From the NCBI GenBank assembly GCA_003132825.1, contig PKYX01000288.1:1-9106 (forward strand): 9,106 nucleotides of DNA. The letters are read 5' to 3'. This DNA comes from Acidobacteriaceae bacterium (GTDB lineage Bacteria > Acidobacteriota > Terriglobia > Terriglobales > Acidobacteriaceae). The translations under genes and the position numbers were made by a program. Position 1 is the stretch's first letter, and every line of letters starts with the position of its first letter. The notes under the pieces are model-generated. The model saw only the letters and a list, made by a program, of their open reading frames with translations, was not told the origin of the DNA and did not search any database. Shown piece after piece: positions 1-6,616 of the stretch.

Positions 1-198
1 GACGGATTTGAAACCTTCGTAACCACCGAAAAACGAGAAGGCCCGATAAGCTGTTTCCCGAAGGACTCGCCCTGGCAATCCGTTGGAATAGTTAGTGTAA
101 TCTCTGTGCAGGGATTCTCCCACCGCAAGACGGTTACCACCCATCTGAAACGGGACGAACCGGTATTGATGTGAGCAGGACGAGAAGATATTTTATTC
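1..198. other. Left flank, unassigned; possible gene edge plus upstream region of the next gene
   Basis: No gene can be assigned here. The plus frame starting at base 1 is open until TGA at 172-174. On the minus strand, a frame with ATG at 142-144 is open to the window edge and reads as fairly protein-like, ending ...FSFFGGYEGFKSV; its in-frame upstream stop is at 193-195. A second minus frame with ATG at 198-200 is also open to the edge. With only about 200 bases, open frames on both strands are not decisive. The last ~25 bases must hold the start region of the next gene: an AGGA (177-180) and a GAGAAGA (182-188) precede its ATG, neither at ideal spacing. I see no convincing -35/-10 pair. 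Confidence 0.4.
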
Positions 199-1236
199 AT
201 GGCCTTCCGATTCAAGTCTGCACTCATACCTCTTGCCTTTGTCGGTCTGGGTTGGACGTGTCTCTGCTTAGGACAGACCCCCCCGGCCACCCGTCCGCGA
301 TTGCCCGGAAGCATCAGCGGAACGGTGGTTGATCCTAGTGGAGCCGTCGTCACGGGAGCCCGGGTAAGCCTCACCGCGGACGATCACTCCCTAAACCGAG
401 ATGTCCTTTCCGGCGTCGATGGGCAATTCTCCTTTGGCAACCTTGCTCCCGGCCCCTTCCAGCTGACCATTTCGGCGACCGGCTTCGCGATGCAAACCAT
501 CTCTGGAGTCCTGCATTCGGGAGAGATCGACACGCTTCCGCAGATCCGGTTGAATGTTGCGGCCGCGGTCACAGAAGTGGTTGTCGGACTCAGCCGGGCC
601 GAACAGGTAGAGGTGGCAGAACAGGAGATCAAGGATGAAGAGAAGCAACGTGTGCTCGCCGTGATTCCAAATTTCTATGTCAGCTATATCCCCGATCCGG
701 TTCCGCTGACGCCGAAGCAGAAGTTCGAGATTGCCTGGAAGACGGTGGTGGATCCGGTCACCTTCGCGGTGGTGGGGGCCACGGCAGGCGTTGAGCAGGC
801 GCAAAATCACTTCAGCGGGTACGGGCAAGGCGCACAAGGTTATGGGAAGCGCTACGGCGCCGGCTACGCCGACACGGTTGTCAGCACGTTCATCGGAAGC
901 GCCATACTGCCATCGCTTCTGAGACAAGATCCGCGTTATTTCTATAAGGGAAGCGGCACTATGGGGTCGCGGATTATGTACGCGATTGCCAATTCAGTGA
1001 TTTGCAAGGGCGACAATCGACGCTGGCAGGCAAATTACTCGGGTATCCTCGGAGGCCTGGCGGCAGGCGGTGTCTCCAATCTCTACTATCCCGCGAACGA
1101 TCGCGACGGACTGGGATTGACTTTCGAAAACGCAGGCATCGGAATTGGCGGAACTGCCGTGGCCAATCTGTTTCAGGAATTTGTTGTCCGGAAGTTGACC
1201 CCGAAGGCCCCCAGCCACGATCCGGCCGTACCCTAA
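199..1236 (+). CDS. Exported carboxypeptidase-regulatory-like domain protein with uncharacterised C-terminal domain
   Basis: A 345-residue protein of unknown function. Residues 1-26 form a Sec-type signal peptide: a basic MAFRFK start, a hydrophobic core, and likely cleavage near CLCLG/Q. There is no proper lipobox. Residues 37-127 match the carboxypeptidase regulatory-like beta-sandwich, with GSISGTVVDPSGAVVTGARV, the DGQFSFGNLAPG turn and TISATGF; in Acidobacteriota this module heads many surface and TonB-type proteins. From about 150 to 335 comes a second domain with PLTPKQKFEIAWK, a Gly/Tyr-rich GYGQGAQGYGKRYGAGY, LPSLLRQDPRYFYKG and GGVSNLYYP. I recall this architecture as recurrent in acidobacterial genomes, without a known activity. 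There are no catalytic motifs. The protein is likely periplasmic or outer-membrane associated, by inference. The start was chosen because it gives an intact signal peptide. The gene stands alone and faces the PQQ/cytochrome gene convergently. Confidence 0.85.
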   Translation: MAFRFKSALIPLAFVGLGWTCLCLGQTPPATRPRLPGSISGTVVDPSGAVVTGARVSLTADDHSLNRDVLSGVDGQFSFGNLAPGPFQLTISATGFAMQTISGVLHSGEIDTLPQIRLNVAAAVTEVVVGLSRAEQVEVAEQEIKDEEKQRVLAVIPNFYVSYIPDPVPLTPKQKFEIAWKTVVDPVTFAVVGATAGVEQAQNHFSGYGQGAQGYGKRYGAGYADTVVSTFIGSAILPSLLRQDPRYFYKGSGTMGSRIMYAIANSVICKGDNRRWQANYSGILGGLAAGGVSNLYYPANDRDGLGLTFENAGIGIGGTAVANLFQEFVVRKLTPKAPSHDPAVP

Positions 1237-1267
1237 AGCACGATCCGCAAGAACTCATCCCGAAACG

Positions 1268-1303
1268 CCCCGCGGCACTCTGCCCCGTGGATTCTTCTCT
1301 TCC
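1268..1303 (+). terminator. Candidate intrinsic terminator between convergent genes
   Basis: CCCCGCGGCA (1268-1277) and TGCCCCGTGG (1281-1290) pair at 8 of 10 positions around the 3-nt loop CTC. A pyrimidine run, ATTCTTCTCTTCC (1291-1303), follows on the plus strand. It lies 31 bases past the stop of the plus-strand gene and 41 bases past the stop of the minus-strand gene. It may therefore serve both, although the minus-side tail is only TTTC. The mismatches and the weak T-tract keep confidence moderate. Confidence 0.4.
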
Positions 1304-1331
1304 CTGCCGGGCTCTCAACTCCCATGGGGAA

Positions 1332-3194
1332 CTACTCGACCGAGAAGGCCAGCAGCACGTTGCCGGGCAGATCGTCACCGAATACCCCGTAGCCTGAACC
1401 TACAAAGAGCATGCCACCAGCTACGGTGGGGCCGGGAGCGCCGAAGGAGCCGCCCTTGGCTGGCACTTGATTGACCGTCCGAAACCCACGGGCCGTCGCG
1501 AATTCCCATAGTTTGCGGCCGTCGGTCGTCGAGAGAGCGTGCAGCATGCCGTCCCACCCGCCCACAAATACGGCGCCTGGAATCGCCGTTGCCGCGGCAG
1601 ACATGCCGGCGCGGTCGCGGCTGGCATGCTTGGCCACCATAGGGGTGAACCACTTTCGCGCTCCGTCGGTGAGACCGATGGCGACCATCCCGCCCGAGGT
1701 CAAACCGAAATAGGCATTTTGTTCATCCGCGGCGCCGCCCCAGACCAGGACCGGGTTGGGGCGCGGCCGTTTTGTTTCCACGTCGGCTTGCCAGAGCAGC
1801 GCGCCATGGCGGTCGGGGTCGAGGGCAAATATGTTTCCGCTCTTCTGGGCCGCCAGCAGCACGCGCTGGCCGCCCGGCAGGCTCCGGAGGATGGGAGAGG
1901 CTCCAAAATCCCAATCCGGGCCCACCGTTTTCGGGCAATTGTCGGAACGCTGGCGGGGCGGACCCTCGCATCCCACCAGGTAAGAGTCTTTCTCGAATGC
2001 CTGGAAGGTCCACAGAACCGCCCCGGTGGTCATATCGAGGGCCATGACGGCGTCAGAAGTCTTGGCGGCGGGTTCGGTTTCAGAGTCGCCCGTCCCAAAG
2101 TAGATGGCATTCCGCTCGGCATCGACCGTGGGGGCATTCCAGACCGAAGCGCCGGCCGGGGCGAAAAGCTGCATGCCCGAGGAATTCCTGCGCGTCGGGT
2201 GAGGCTCGTCGGCAATGACGTAGGTCTTCCAAATCTGGCGGCCGGTGGTGGCGTCGAGTGCCACCACGCTTCCGCGGAAGGTGCAACAGGGATAGTCTCT
2301 GGCCTCGGCGGCAAATTCTTCAAAAGAGGAAACCGGCACGTACAGGTGTCCGGCATAGAGCGTGGGGGCTCCGGTGATGCGCGCGGTGAAATGATCTTCC
2401 ACGTGCGTGCTCCAGAGCAATTGGCCGCTCGCAGCGTCGAGCGCGTAAACGTTCGCTTTTGCATCTCCGAAGTAGACCGCATATCCCGCAGATCGGCCCT
2501 CGGCGCTCCCGATGCTGATCGCGTTGCGTACCGAGGCCTTGGCCTGGAACGACCAGTAGAGGCATCCGGTGGCGGCATCGAGCGAGTACACGTATCCAAT
2601 ATCGGTGCCCACAAAAATGCGCCCTGCGGCAACCGTCGGCTGTCCGGCAGCGGTGACACCATGGGGATATCCAAAGGCCCACCGCAGCTTCAGTCGCGGG
2701 ATTTCGGCCGCCGTGATGCCTGCGGTCCGGGACTGGAAGCGGGTATTCGCGAGATCGGCGCCCCAGCCATTCCACTCCGGACCGCCCGCGGGATCGGTCA
2801 GCGGAGGATTGCTCGCACACTGGTTCGGCATGTGTGAAGCATCGCCTGACTGGGTGCTGCCAAAGGGGCGGCCGCTCAGCGACTCGGCCACCCGGCGCTT
2901 CGCTATCTCGCTCAATTTCCGGCCCTGAATCTTCATGGTCCCGCTCGAGAGCGCGTCATAGATCTGTTCCGGAGCCAACTGGCGGAGTGTGGAGGGATCC
3001 GGCGCGCGTGATTTGGTGTCAGGATTTCCGTGGCAGAGGGTGCAGTGCTGTTGAAAAACGCCGAAGCCGGACTCGGTGCCTAGGGGCTCATCGTCCTGCT
3101 GCGGCTTCGCTTGCGCCCAGACCATACCGGTGGCCGCAAGAAAAAGCAGCGTGCCCGTCAAGAGCGGAGCAGGAGATTTCTTTCTCGCAAGCAT
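1332..3194 (-). CDS. Cytochrome c / PQQ beta-propeller dehydrogenase, polyvinyl-alcohol-dehydrogenase type
   Basis: A 620-residue predicted periplasmic quinoprotein. Residues 1-29 are a signal peptide (MLARKK, hydrophobic stretch, VWAQA). A small cytochrome c domain follows: heme-binding CTLCH at 51-55, with Met87 in SGTMKIQG as the likely axial ligand. Residues 141-620 form a PQQ-type propeller. It opens with WNGWGADLANTRFQ, then has about eight blades with motifs such as YVYSLDAATG, VYALDAASG, VVALDATTG and LHALSTTDG, each followed by a Trp strand; DWDFGASP lies at 427-434. The order (N-terminal heme, then propeller) and the length fit polyvinyl alcohol dehydrogenase (cytochrome) relatives, which oxidise alcohols and pass electrons to heme c. 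The substrate is unknown here. There is a vicinal Cys303-Cys304. An in-frame GTG at 3254 would extend the protein by 20 residues, but it spoils the signal peptide and lies upstream of the predicted promoter start point. I therefore prefer ATG 3194, although its Shine-Dalgarno is weak. No PQQ synthesis gene is in view. Confidence 0.85.
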   Translation of the reverse strand: MLARKKSPAPLLTGTLLFLAATGMVWAQAKPQQDDEPLGTESGFGVFQQHCTLCHGNPDTKSRAPDPSTLRQLAPEQIYDALSSGTMKIQGRKLSEIAKRRVAESLSGRPFGSTQSGDASHMPNQCASNPPLTDPAGGPEWNGWGADLANTRFQSRTAGITAAEIPRLKLRWAFGYPHGVTAAGQPTVAAGRIFVGTDIGYVYSLDAATGCLYWSFQAKASVRNAISIGSAEGRSAGYAVYFGDAKANVYALDAASGQLLWSTHVEDHFTARITGAPTLYAGHLYVPVSSFEEFAAEARDYPCCTFRGSVVALDATTGRQIWKTYVIADEPHPTRRNSSGMQLFAPAGASVWNAPTVDAERNAIYFGTGDSETEPAAKTSDAVMALDMTTGAVLWTFQAFEKDSYLVGCEGPPRQRSDNCPKTVGPDWDFGASPILRSLPGGQRVLLAAQKSGNIFALDPDRHGALLWQADVETKRPRPNPVLVWGGAADEQNAYFGLTSGGMVAIGLTDGARKWFTPMVAKHASRDRAGMSAAATAIPGAVFVGGWDGMLHALSTTDGRKLWEFATARGFRTVNQVPAKGGSFGAPGPTVAGGMLFVGSGYGVFGDDLPGNVLLAFSVE

Positions 3195-3209
3195 TCGTTT
3201 TGCCTGGAT

Positions 3210-3232
3210 GGGTGATCGTGGCGTGACCACCC
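3210..3232 (-). promoter_or_regulatory. Operator-like dyad upstream of the PQQ/cytochrome gene
   Basis: Read on the minus strand, GGGTGGTC (3232-3225) pairs with GATCACCC (3217-3210) over eight positions, one of them G-T, around a 7-base centre. It sits between the predicted transcription start (near 3234) and the ATG at 3194. It could be a repressor site or a leader hairpin. This is seen by eye only; no regulator in the window can be tied to it. Confidence 0.3.
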
Positions 3233-3240
3233 TTGCGCGT

Positions 3241-3269
3241 ATCTTAGACAACACGGCCCCTCATCTTAA
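3241..3269 (-). promoter_or_regulatory. Candidate sigma-70-like promoter for the PQQ/cytochrome gene
   Basis: On the minus strand, TTAAGA (3269-3264, 4 of 6 to TTGACA) is followed after exactly 17 bases by TAAGAT (3246-3241, 4 of 6 to TATAAT). Initiation would fall near 3234, giving a leader of about 40 nt to the ATG at 3194. This favours that start over the GTG at 3254. It also suggests the gene is not solely dependent on read-through from the upstream membrane-protein gene. Confidence 0.35.
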
Positions 3270-3289
3270 CCGCAATCATCCCCGTTGGC

Positions 3290-3319
3290 TCCGGAGAATG
3301 TACGCGTCGCGTCTCCGGA
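3290..3319 (-). terminator. Perfect 8-bp inverted repeat directly after a stop codon; possible terminator
   Basis: TCCGGAGA (3290-3297) and TCTCCGGA (3312-3319) are perfect reverse complements around a 14-base loop containing ACGCGT. The repeat directly abuts the TGA (3320-3322) of the membrane protein gene. On the transcribed minus strand it is followed by GCCAACGGGGAT, with no T-run, so it is not a classical intrinsic terminator. It could instead protect the 3' end or attenuate read-through into the next gene. Confidence 0.35.
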
Positions 3320-6300
3320 TCAGGGACCTAGGCGAGCCGCGGCTTTTTGTAATTCTGCATCCTCCGGAAATAGGCGGCGTCCCTTGCGGAGAACAGAATG
3401 CGCCGACTTCCTGTCCCCGAGAAGAAGGTCCACTTCTGCGAGGGACCCGAAAACCGTTGCCTCAGCAGCGGGAAAAAATCGTATGACCCACTCGAAGTTT
3501 TCACGGGCTAGAGGCAGTTGTCCGGTCCTCTGATAGAGCTCACCCAGTTCCAGATGGCAGGCATAGCTGTAGGGATCCTTTTGAAGTCCTTCGAGCAGAA
3601 TCGATTCGGCGTCGGCGATATGGGATAGCGCAATCCATATCCCTCCCAAACGACAATATTCGTACGCCGGCGCATCCCCGATCACCGCGATCCGGGTTAA
3701 CTGAGCGGATAGCGCCTCTCGAAAATCCCTTCGCGCCACCGCAAAGTACATTTCGTCGTCGAGCGCAGGTAAGAAGCGGGGGTTCCGCTTGAGCATCTCG
3801 GCCACGCGCGAGCGCGCAGCGGGTTCCTCCCCGTTGCCCTGTTGAGCGATCGCCAGCCAGTGCATCGCCTCGAGGGAATCTGGATCTAGTTTGAGGGCCG
3901 CCTCCAGGGACAGCTCGGCGGAGGGGAGACTCCCTTCGAGCCATGCCAGGCGACCGCGTGCCACGTCCTCGCGGGCCGATTCCGGTTGAGCGTCGAGTGC
4001 TTCGAGAAAATTCTTCGCGTTGGCACGATCGTTGAGATCGAGCGCTGTGGTCGCCCCTGCCAGGAGCGCCTCCGGCCTTTCTCGGGCTTCCAGATTCGCC
4101 GGCAGAGGGCTGGTGCGGAACCGAGCAATGAGATCTTGATCAGCTCCGATCAGATCGCCGGCCAGCAGACTTTGCGGAGCGTGGTATTCGAGCAGGGTGT
4201 GGTCGTCGGTATTCAACTTTCCGCCCTCTGCCAGTTTTCGCACGGCCGCATCGTCCAGCAGAAAGTAAGCGACCAGCCCTTCCGGTTCATGAATATCCAG
4301 AGACGCAAAGTCATCACGCACCGCTCGATGGTCCCAGACTGAGCGGAGGTGACCGAATTCGAAGGGGCTCGGGTCCGTACGACCTAGCAATAGAAGGTCG
4401 GTTTCCCCGGCCCGCCATAGAGTAACTTGAGGAAACTGTGACGCGTAGGTCGCTGTGATCATGCGCAGGTCAGCAGGCGCGATCGAGTAGGCCTGCACCC
4501 ATTGGACGAATATCCCGCCGGGCGCGAGCCGTCGCCGGGCCGCCGCGTAGTACTCCGCGGTGAACAGCGTGGCAATGCCCGCGATCCAAGGATTCGAGGG
4601 CTCGGAGATGATCAGATCGTATTTTTCCCGTGTCGTGAGTAGGAAGTTTCGCGCATCATCGAAAATGACATGCAGGCGAGGGTCCTTCAGCACCCCCCGG
4701 TTGAGGCTTTCCAGATACGGTGCGGCGCGGATCACAGCCGCCTCAATCTCAACGCAATCGATCTTCTCGACATCGGGATAACCTGACACGGCAGCGGCGG
4801 TCATGCCGCTGCCGAAGCCGATGATGAGCACTCGTCGTGGGAGAGGGTGAAAAGCCGCTCCCAAATGCCCCAACAATAGCTGCGTGCGAGCATCGTCGGT
4901 CGAGGCGTCCACTTTGCCGTTGCTGCGTAGTTCCACATGGCTATCGGTACGGACGACGGCGATGGAATCGTTTACGCCTTCTGCGGAGAAAATCAGATCC
5001 TTAGTTGCCGCCATTTCGGCCAGCGTGAGTCGACCCTCATAAGAGTTCCCGTAGAGCACAGCCGACAACGACAAAAGCGAACGGTTATAGAAGAAAGTCG
5101 AGGAGGCGATCGCAAAGGCAATCAGGAGACAGACGAGGTCCAAGGCCAGAAACAGCACCCGCGGCTGCAGACGAAAGTCGACGACCAGCGCCAGCAGCAC
5201 ATTCACCACAGCGGCGCCCACAATGACCCGAAAGCTGCCCACCCATGGCACCAGCCAGAATCCGACGATCACCGATCCGGCGATCGCGCCCAGGGTGTTG
5301 GCGGAGTAAGCCTTACCAACTGTGGTGGAGCGACCGGCTCGGCTCTCGGTGCTGCGGTCGAGCAAAACGACCACCAGAGGAAAATTGAAGCCGAACATGG
5401 TAGCCACTGGAAGCACGGTCAGAGCACTGGCAACAAACTGCGCCAGGACCAAGCCGCTAAAGGTCTGGTTGGTCGCCCGGAGTAAGGGCGGGATCACCTC
5501 TGGAATCCAGTGGTAGAGAGCCAAAGAAGAAACGGCTCCGATCCCGATTGCCAGTTGGGTGCGAGAGAAGGTTCGAAAGGAGATTCGGGCCGAGCTCGCC
5601 AAAAAACGCTGGAATAATCGGCTGCCCATGACCGTGCCCGCAAGGAATGTCGCGAGCATGAGGGTGAAGGCATAGGTGGAGCTACCAATAGTGATCGCGA
5701 GCAGCCGGGTCCACGCAATCTCGTAGGCGAAAGCCGTGCCCCCCACCATGGCGAATAGGAAGAGCAGGAATCGGGATGGGCTCCGTGGCAGTTCCGAAGC
5801 GGAGAAGGTTGCCTGCAAGGGCCCCGTAGCAGGGTCTTGCGCACTCCGGGTCTGTTTCGCGATGCGCAGGGCGAGCAGGCCCGCCCCGAGGTTCATGGCG
5901 ACGGCCGAGGCGATGGTCAGGCGCAATCCGCAAGCCGGGAGCAAGACAAAGCCAGCCATCAGGGTCCCGCCAACCGCGCCCAGCGTGTTGACCCAATACA
6001 ATTGGCTGACCCGAATACCGAGGTCGGTAGAATTTTTGGCGACACTTGAAACCAGGATCGGGAGTGTGCCTCCCATCAGGAAAGTGGGAATAAATAGGAC
6101 CACGGCGGCACCAAAAAATCTCAGTGCCAATAGAAGCGGCTGCGATCCTCCAAGGACTGGATACGCCGCGATATAGAGTGACCGCACTCCGCCGAGGCCT
6201 AGGAGCGACAGAGCGGCGGTTGCACCCACCAGAAATTCAATCCGGGCATAGAGCGCGATGGGTTCTCGGTGGCCTTCGCCCCACCCGCCCAGGTAAGCGC

Positions 6301-6499
6301 TGCCTGCCGCCAGGCCAGCCATGAAAACCGCAAGCACGGTGGCAACCGCATAGGCAGTATGCCCAAAGATCAGCCCTAGGGCCTTGGCCCACGCCACTTG
6401 GTCCACCAGGCTGGCCGCACCGGACAGGAAAAAACAGGTCAGAATGCCTGCAAGTTTGGGGCCCGGAGCTACTCTGCCGGTCCTCCTCCGAGTCGACAT
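3320..6499 (-). CDS. Membrane protein fused to spermidine-synthase-like domain and C-terminal TPR repeats
   Basis: A 1059-residue inner-membrane fusion. Residues 15-470 contain about 13 hydrophobic segments that form two related halves: QVAWAKALGLIFGHTAYA (34-51) matches EIAWTRLLAITIGSSTYA (260-277), and NTLGAVGGTLMAGFVLLP (171-188) matches NTLGAIAGSVIVGFWLVP (401-418). Residues 484-710 are spermidine-synthase-like, with a beta-hairpin entry (EGVNDSIAV, RSNGKVDAS), the nucleotide-binding loop GFGSG (561-565), VEIE (583-586), DDARNFL (614-620) and ISEPSNPW (631-638). True spermidine synthases have GGGDG and a D-S/T-x-D active-site strand. Both are altered here, so aminopropyl transfer is doubtful and the substrate unknown. 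Residues 835-1050 carry TPR-like helical pairs (AELSLEAALKLDPDSLEAMH, CHLELGELYQRTGQLPLARE). The architecture is known as 'fused MFS/spermidine synthase' and is common in Acidobacteriota. The frame stays open upstream to 7825, but that part is antisense to ppx. ATG 6499 (MSTRRR) was chosen because it directly precedes the first membrane segment; it has no clear Shine-Dalgarno. Confidence 0.82.
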   Translation of the reverse strand: MSTRRRTGRVAPGPKLAGILTCFFLSGAASLVDQVAWAKALGLIFGHTAYAVATVLAVFMAGLAAGSAYLGGWGEGHREPIALYARIEFLVGATAALSLLGLGGVRSLYIAAYPVLGGSQPLLLALRFFGAAVVLFIPTFLMGGTLPILVSSVAKNSTDLGIRVSQLYWVNTLGAVGGTLMAGFVLLPACGLRLTIASAVAMNLGAGLLALRIAKQTRSAQDPATGPLQATFSASELPRSPSRFLLFLFAMVGGTAFAYEIAWTRLLAITIGSSTYAFTLMLATFLAGTVMGSRLFQRFLASSARISFRTFSRTQLAIGIGAVSSLALYHWIPEVIPPLLRATNQTFSGLVLAQFVASALTVLPVATMFGFNFPLVVVLLDRSTESRAGRSTTVGKAYSANTLGAIAGSVIVGFWLVPWVGSFRVIVGAAVVNVLLALVVDFRLQPRVLFLALDLVCLLIAFAIASSTFFYNRSLLSLSAVLYGNSYEGRLTLAEMAATKDLIFSAEGVNDSIAVVRTDSHVELRSNGKVDASTDDARTQLLLGHLGAAFHPLPRRVLIIGFGSGMTAAAVSGYPDVEKIDCVEIEAAVIRAAPYLESLNRGVLKDPRLHVIFDDARNFLLTTREKYDLIISEPSNPWIAGIATLFTAEYYAAARRRLAPGGIFVQWVQAYSIAPADLRMITATYASQFPQVTLWRAGETDLLLLGRTDPSPFEFGHLRSVWDHRAVRDDFASLDIHEPEGLVAYFLLDDAAVRKLAEGGKLNTDDHTLLEYHAPQSLLAGDLIGADQDLIARFRTSPLPANLEARERPEALLAGATTALDLNDRANAKNFLEALDAQPESAREDVARGRLAWLEGSLPSAELSLEAALKLDPDSLEAMHWLAIAQQGNGEEPAARSRVAEMLKRNPRFLPALDDEMYFAVARRDFREALSAQLTRIAVIGDAPAYEYCRLGGIWIALSHIADAESILLEGLQKDPYSYACHLELGELYQRTGQLPLARENFEWVIRFFPAAEATVFGSLAEVDLLLGDRKSAHSVLRKGRRLFPEDAELQKAAARLGP

Positions 6500-6616
6500 A
6501 GGGTTTCGAGCCGGTCCATGATAGCGCACAGCTGTCGCGCTCCCGACAGGACCGTGGCCAAACCGCCGGGCATAGAGGAACGACCCTGCCAGGTTGTACA
6601 CTGTTGGCCTTCCGCT
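6500..6616. promoter_or_regulatory. Divergent intergenic region with a perfect 6-bp inverted repeat
   Basis: This 117-base gap must carry start signals for both the minus-strand membrane protein gene and ppx. CTGTCG (6532-6537) and CGACAG (6544-6549) form a perfect inverted repeat with a 6-base centre. On the minus strand, TATCAT (6523-6518, 5 of 6 to TATAAT) is a candidate -10. The inverted repeat would lie in its spacer and -35 region, where an operator would act, but I see no good -35. Initiation there would leave a leader of only ~11 nt before ATG 6499. On the plus side I find no convincing promoter or ribosome-binding site for ppx. Confidence 0.35.

Noticed and set aside
1539..2837. 432-codon plus-strand open frame opposite the PQQ/cytochrome gene
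   Set aside because: It is exactly antisense to a protein with clear heme and propeller motifs. Its translation is Gly/Arg/His-rich without domains, typical of a GC-rich shadow frame.
3195..3254. GTG start at 3254 for the PQQ/cytochrome gene, preceded by GAGGGG
   Set aside because: The GAGGGG is only 2 bases from the GTG, which is too close. The extension adds basic residues before a normal signal peptide, and the GTG lies upstream of the predicted transcription start.
4937..5485. 182-codon plus-strand frame opposite the membrane fusion gene
   Set aside because: It is low-complexity Gln/His/Gly-rich shadow of the transmembrane and SpeE-like coding sequence on the other strand, with no recognisable domain.
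3320..6499. Calling the fusion gene speE (spermidine synthase)
   Set aside because: The GGGDG and D-S/T-x-D motifs needed for aminopropyl transfer are replaced by GFGSG and SEPSNPW, so the gene symbol would overstate what is known.
6398..6616. 73-codon upstream extension of ppx
   Set aside because: The family's first phosphate loop starts a few residues after ATG 6617, and the extension overlaps the start of the divergent membrane protein gene.
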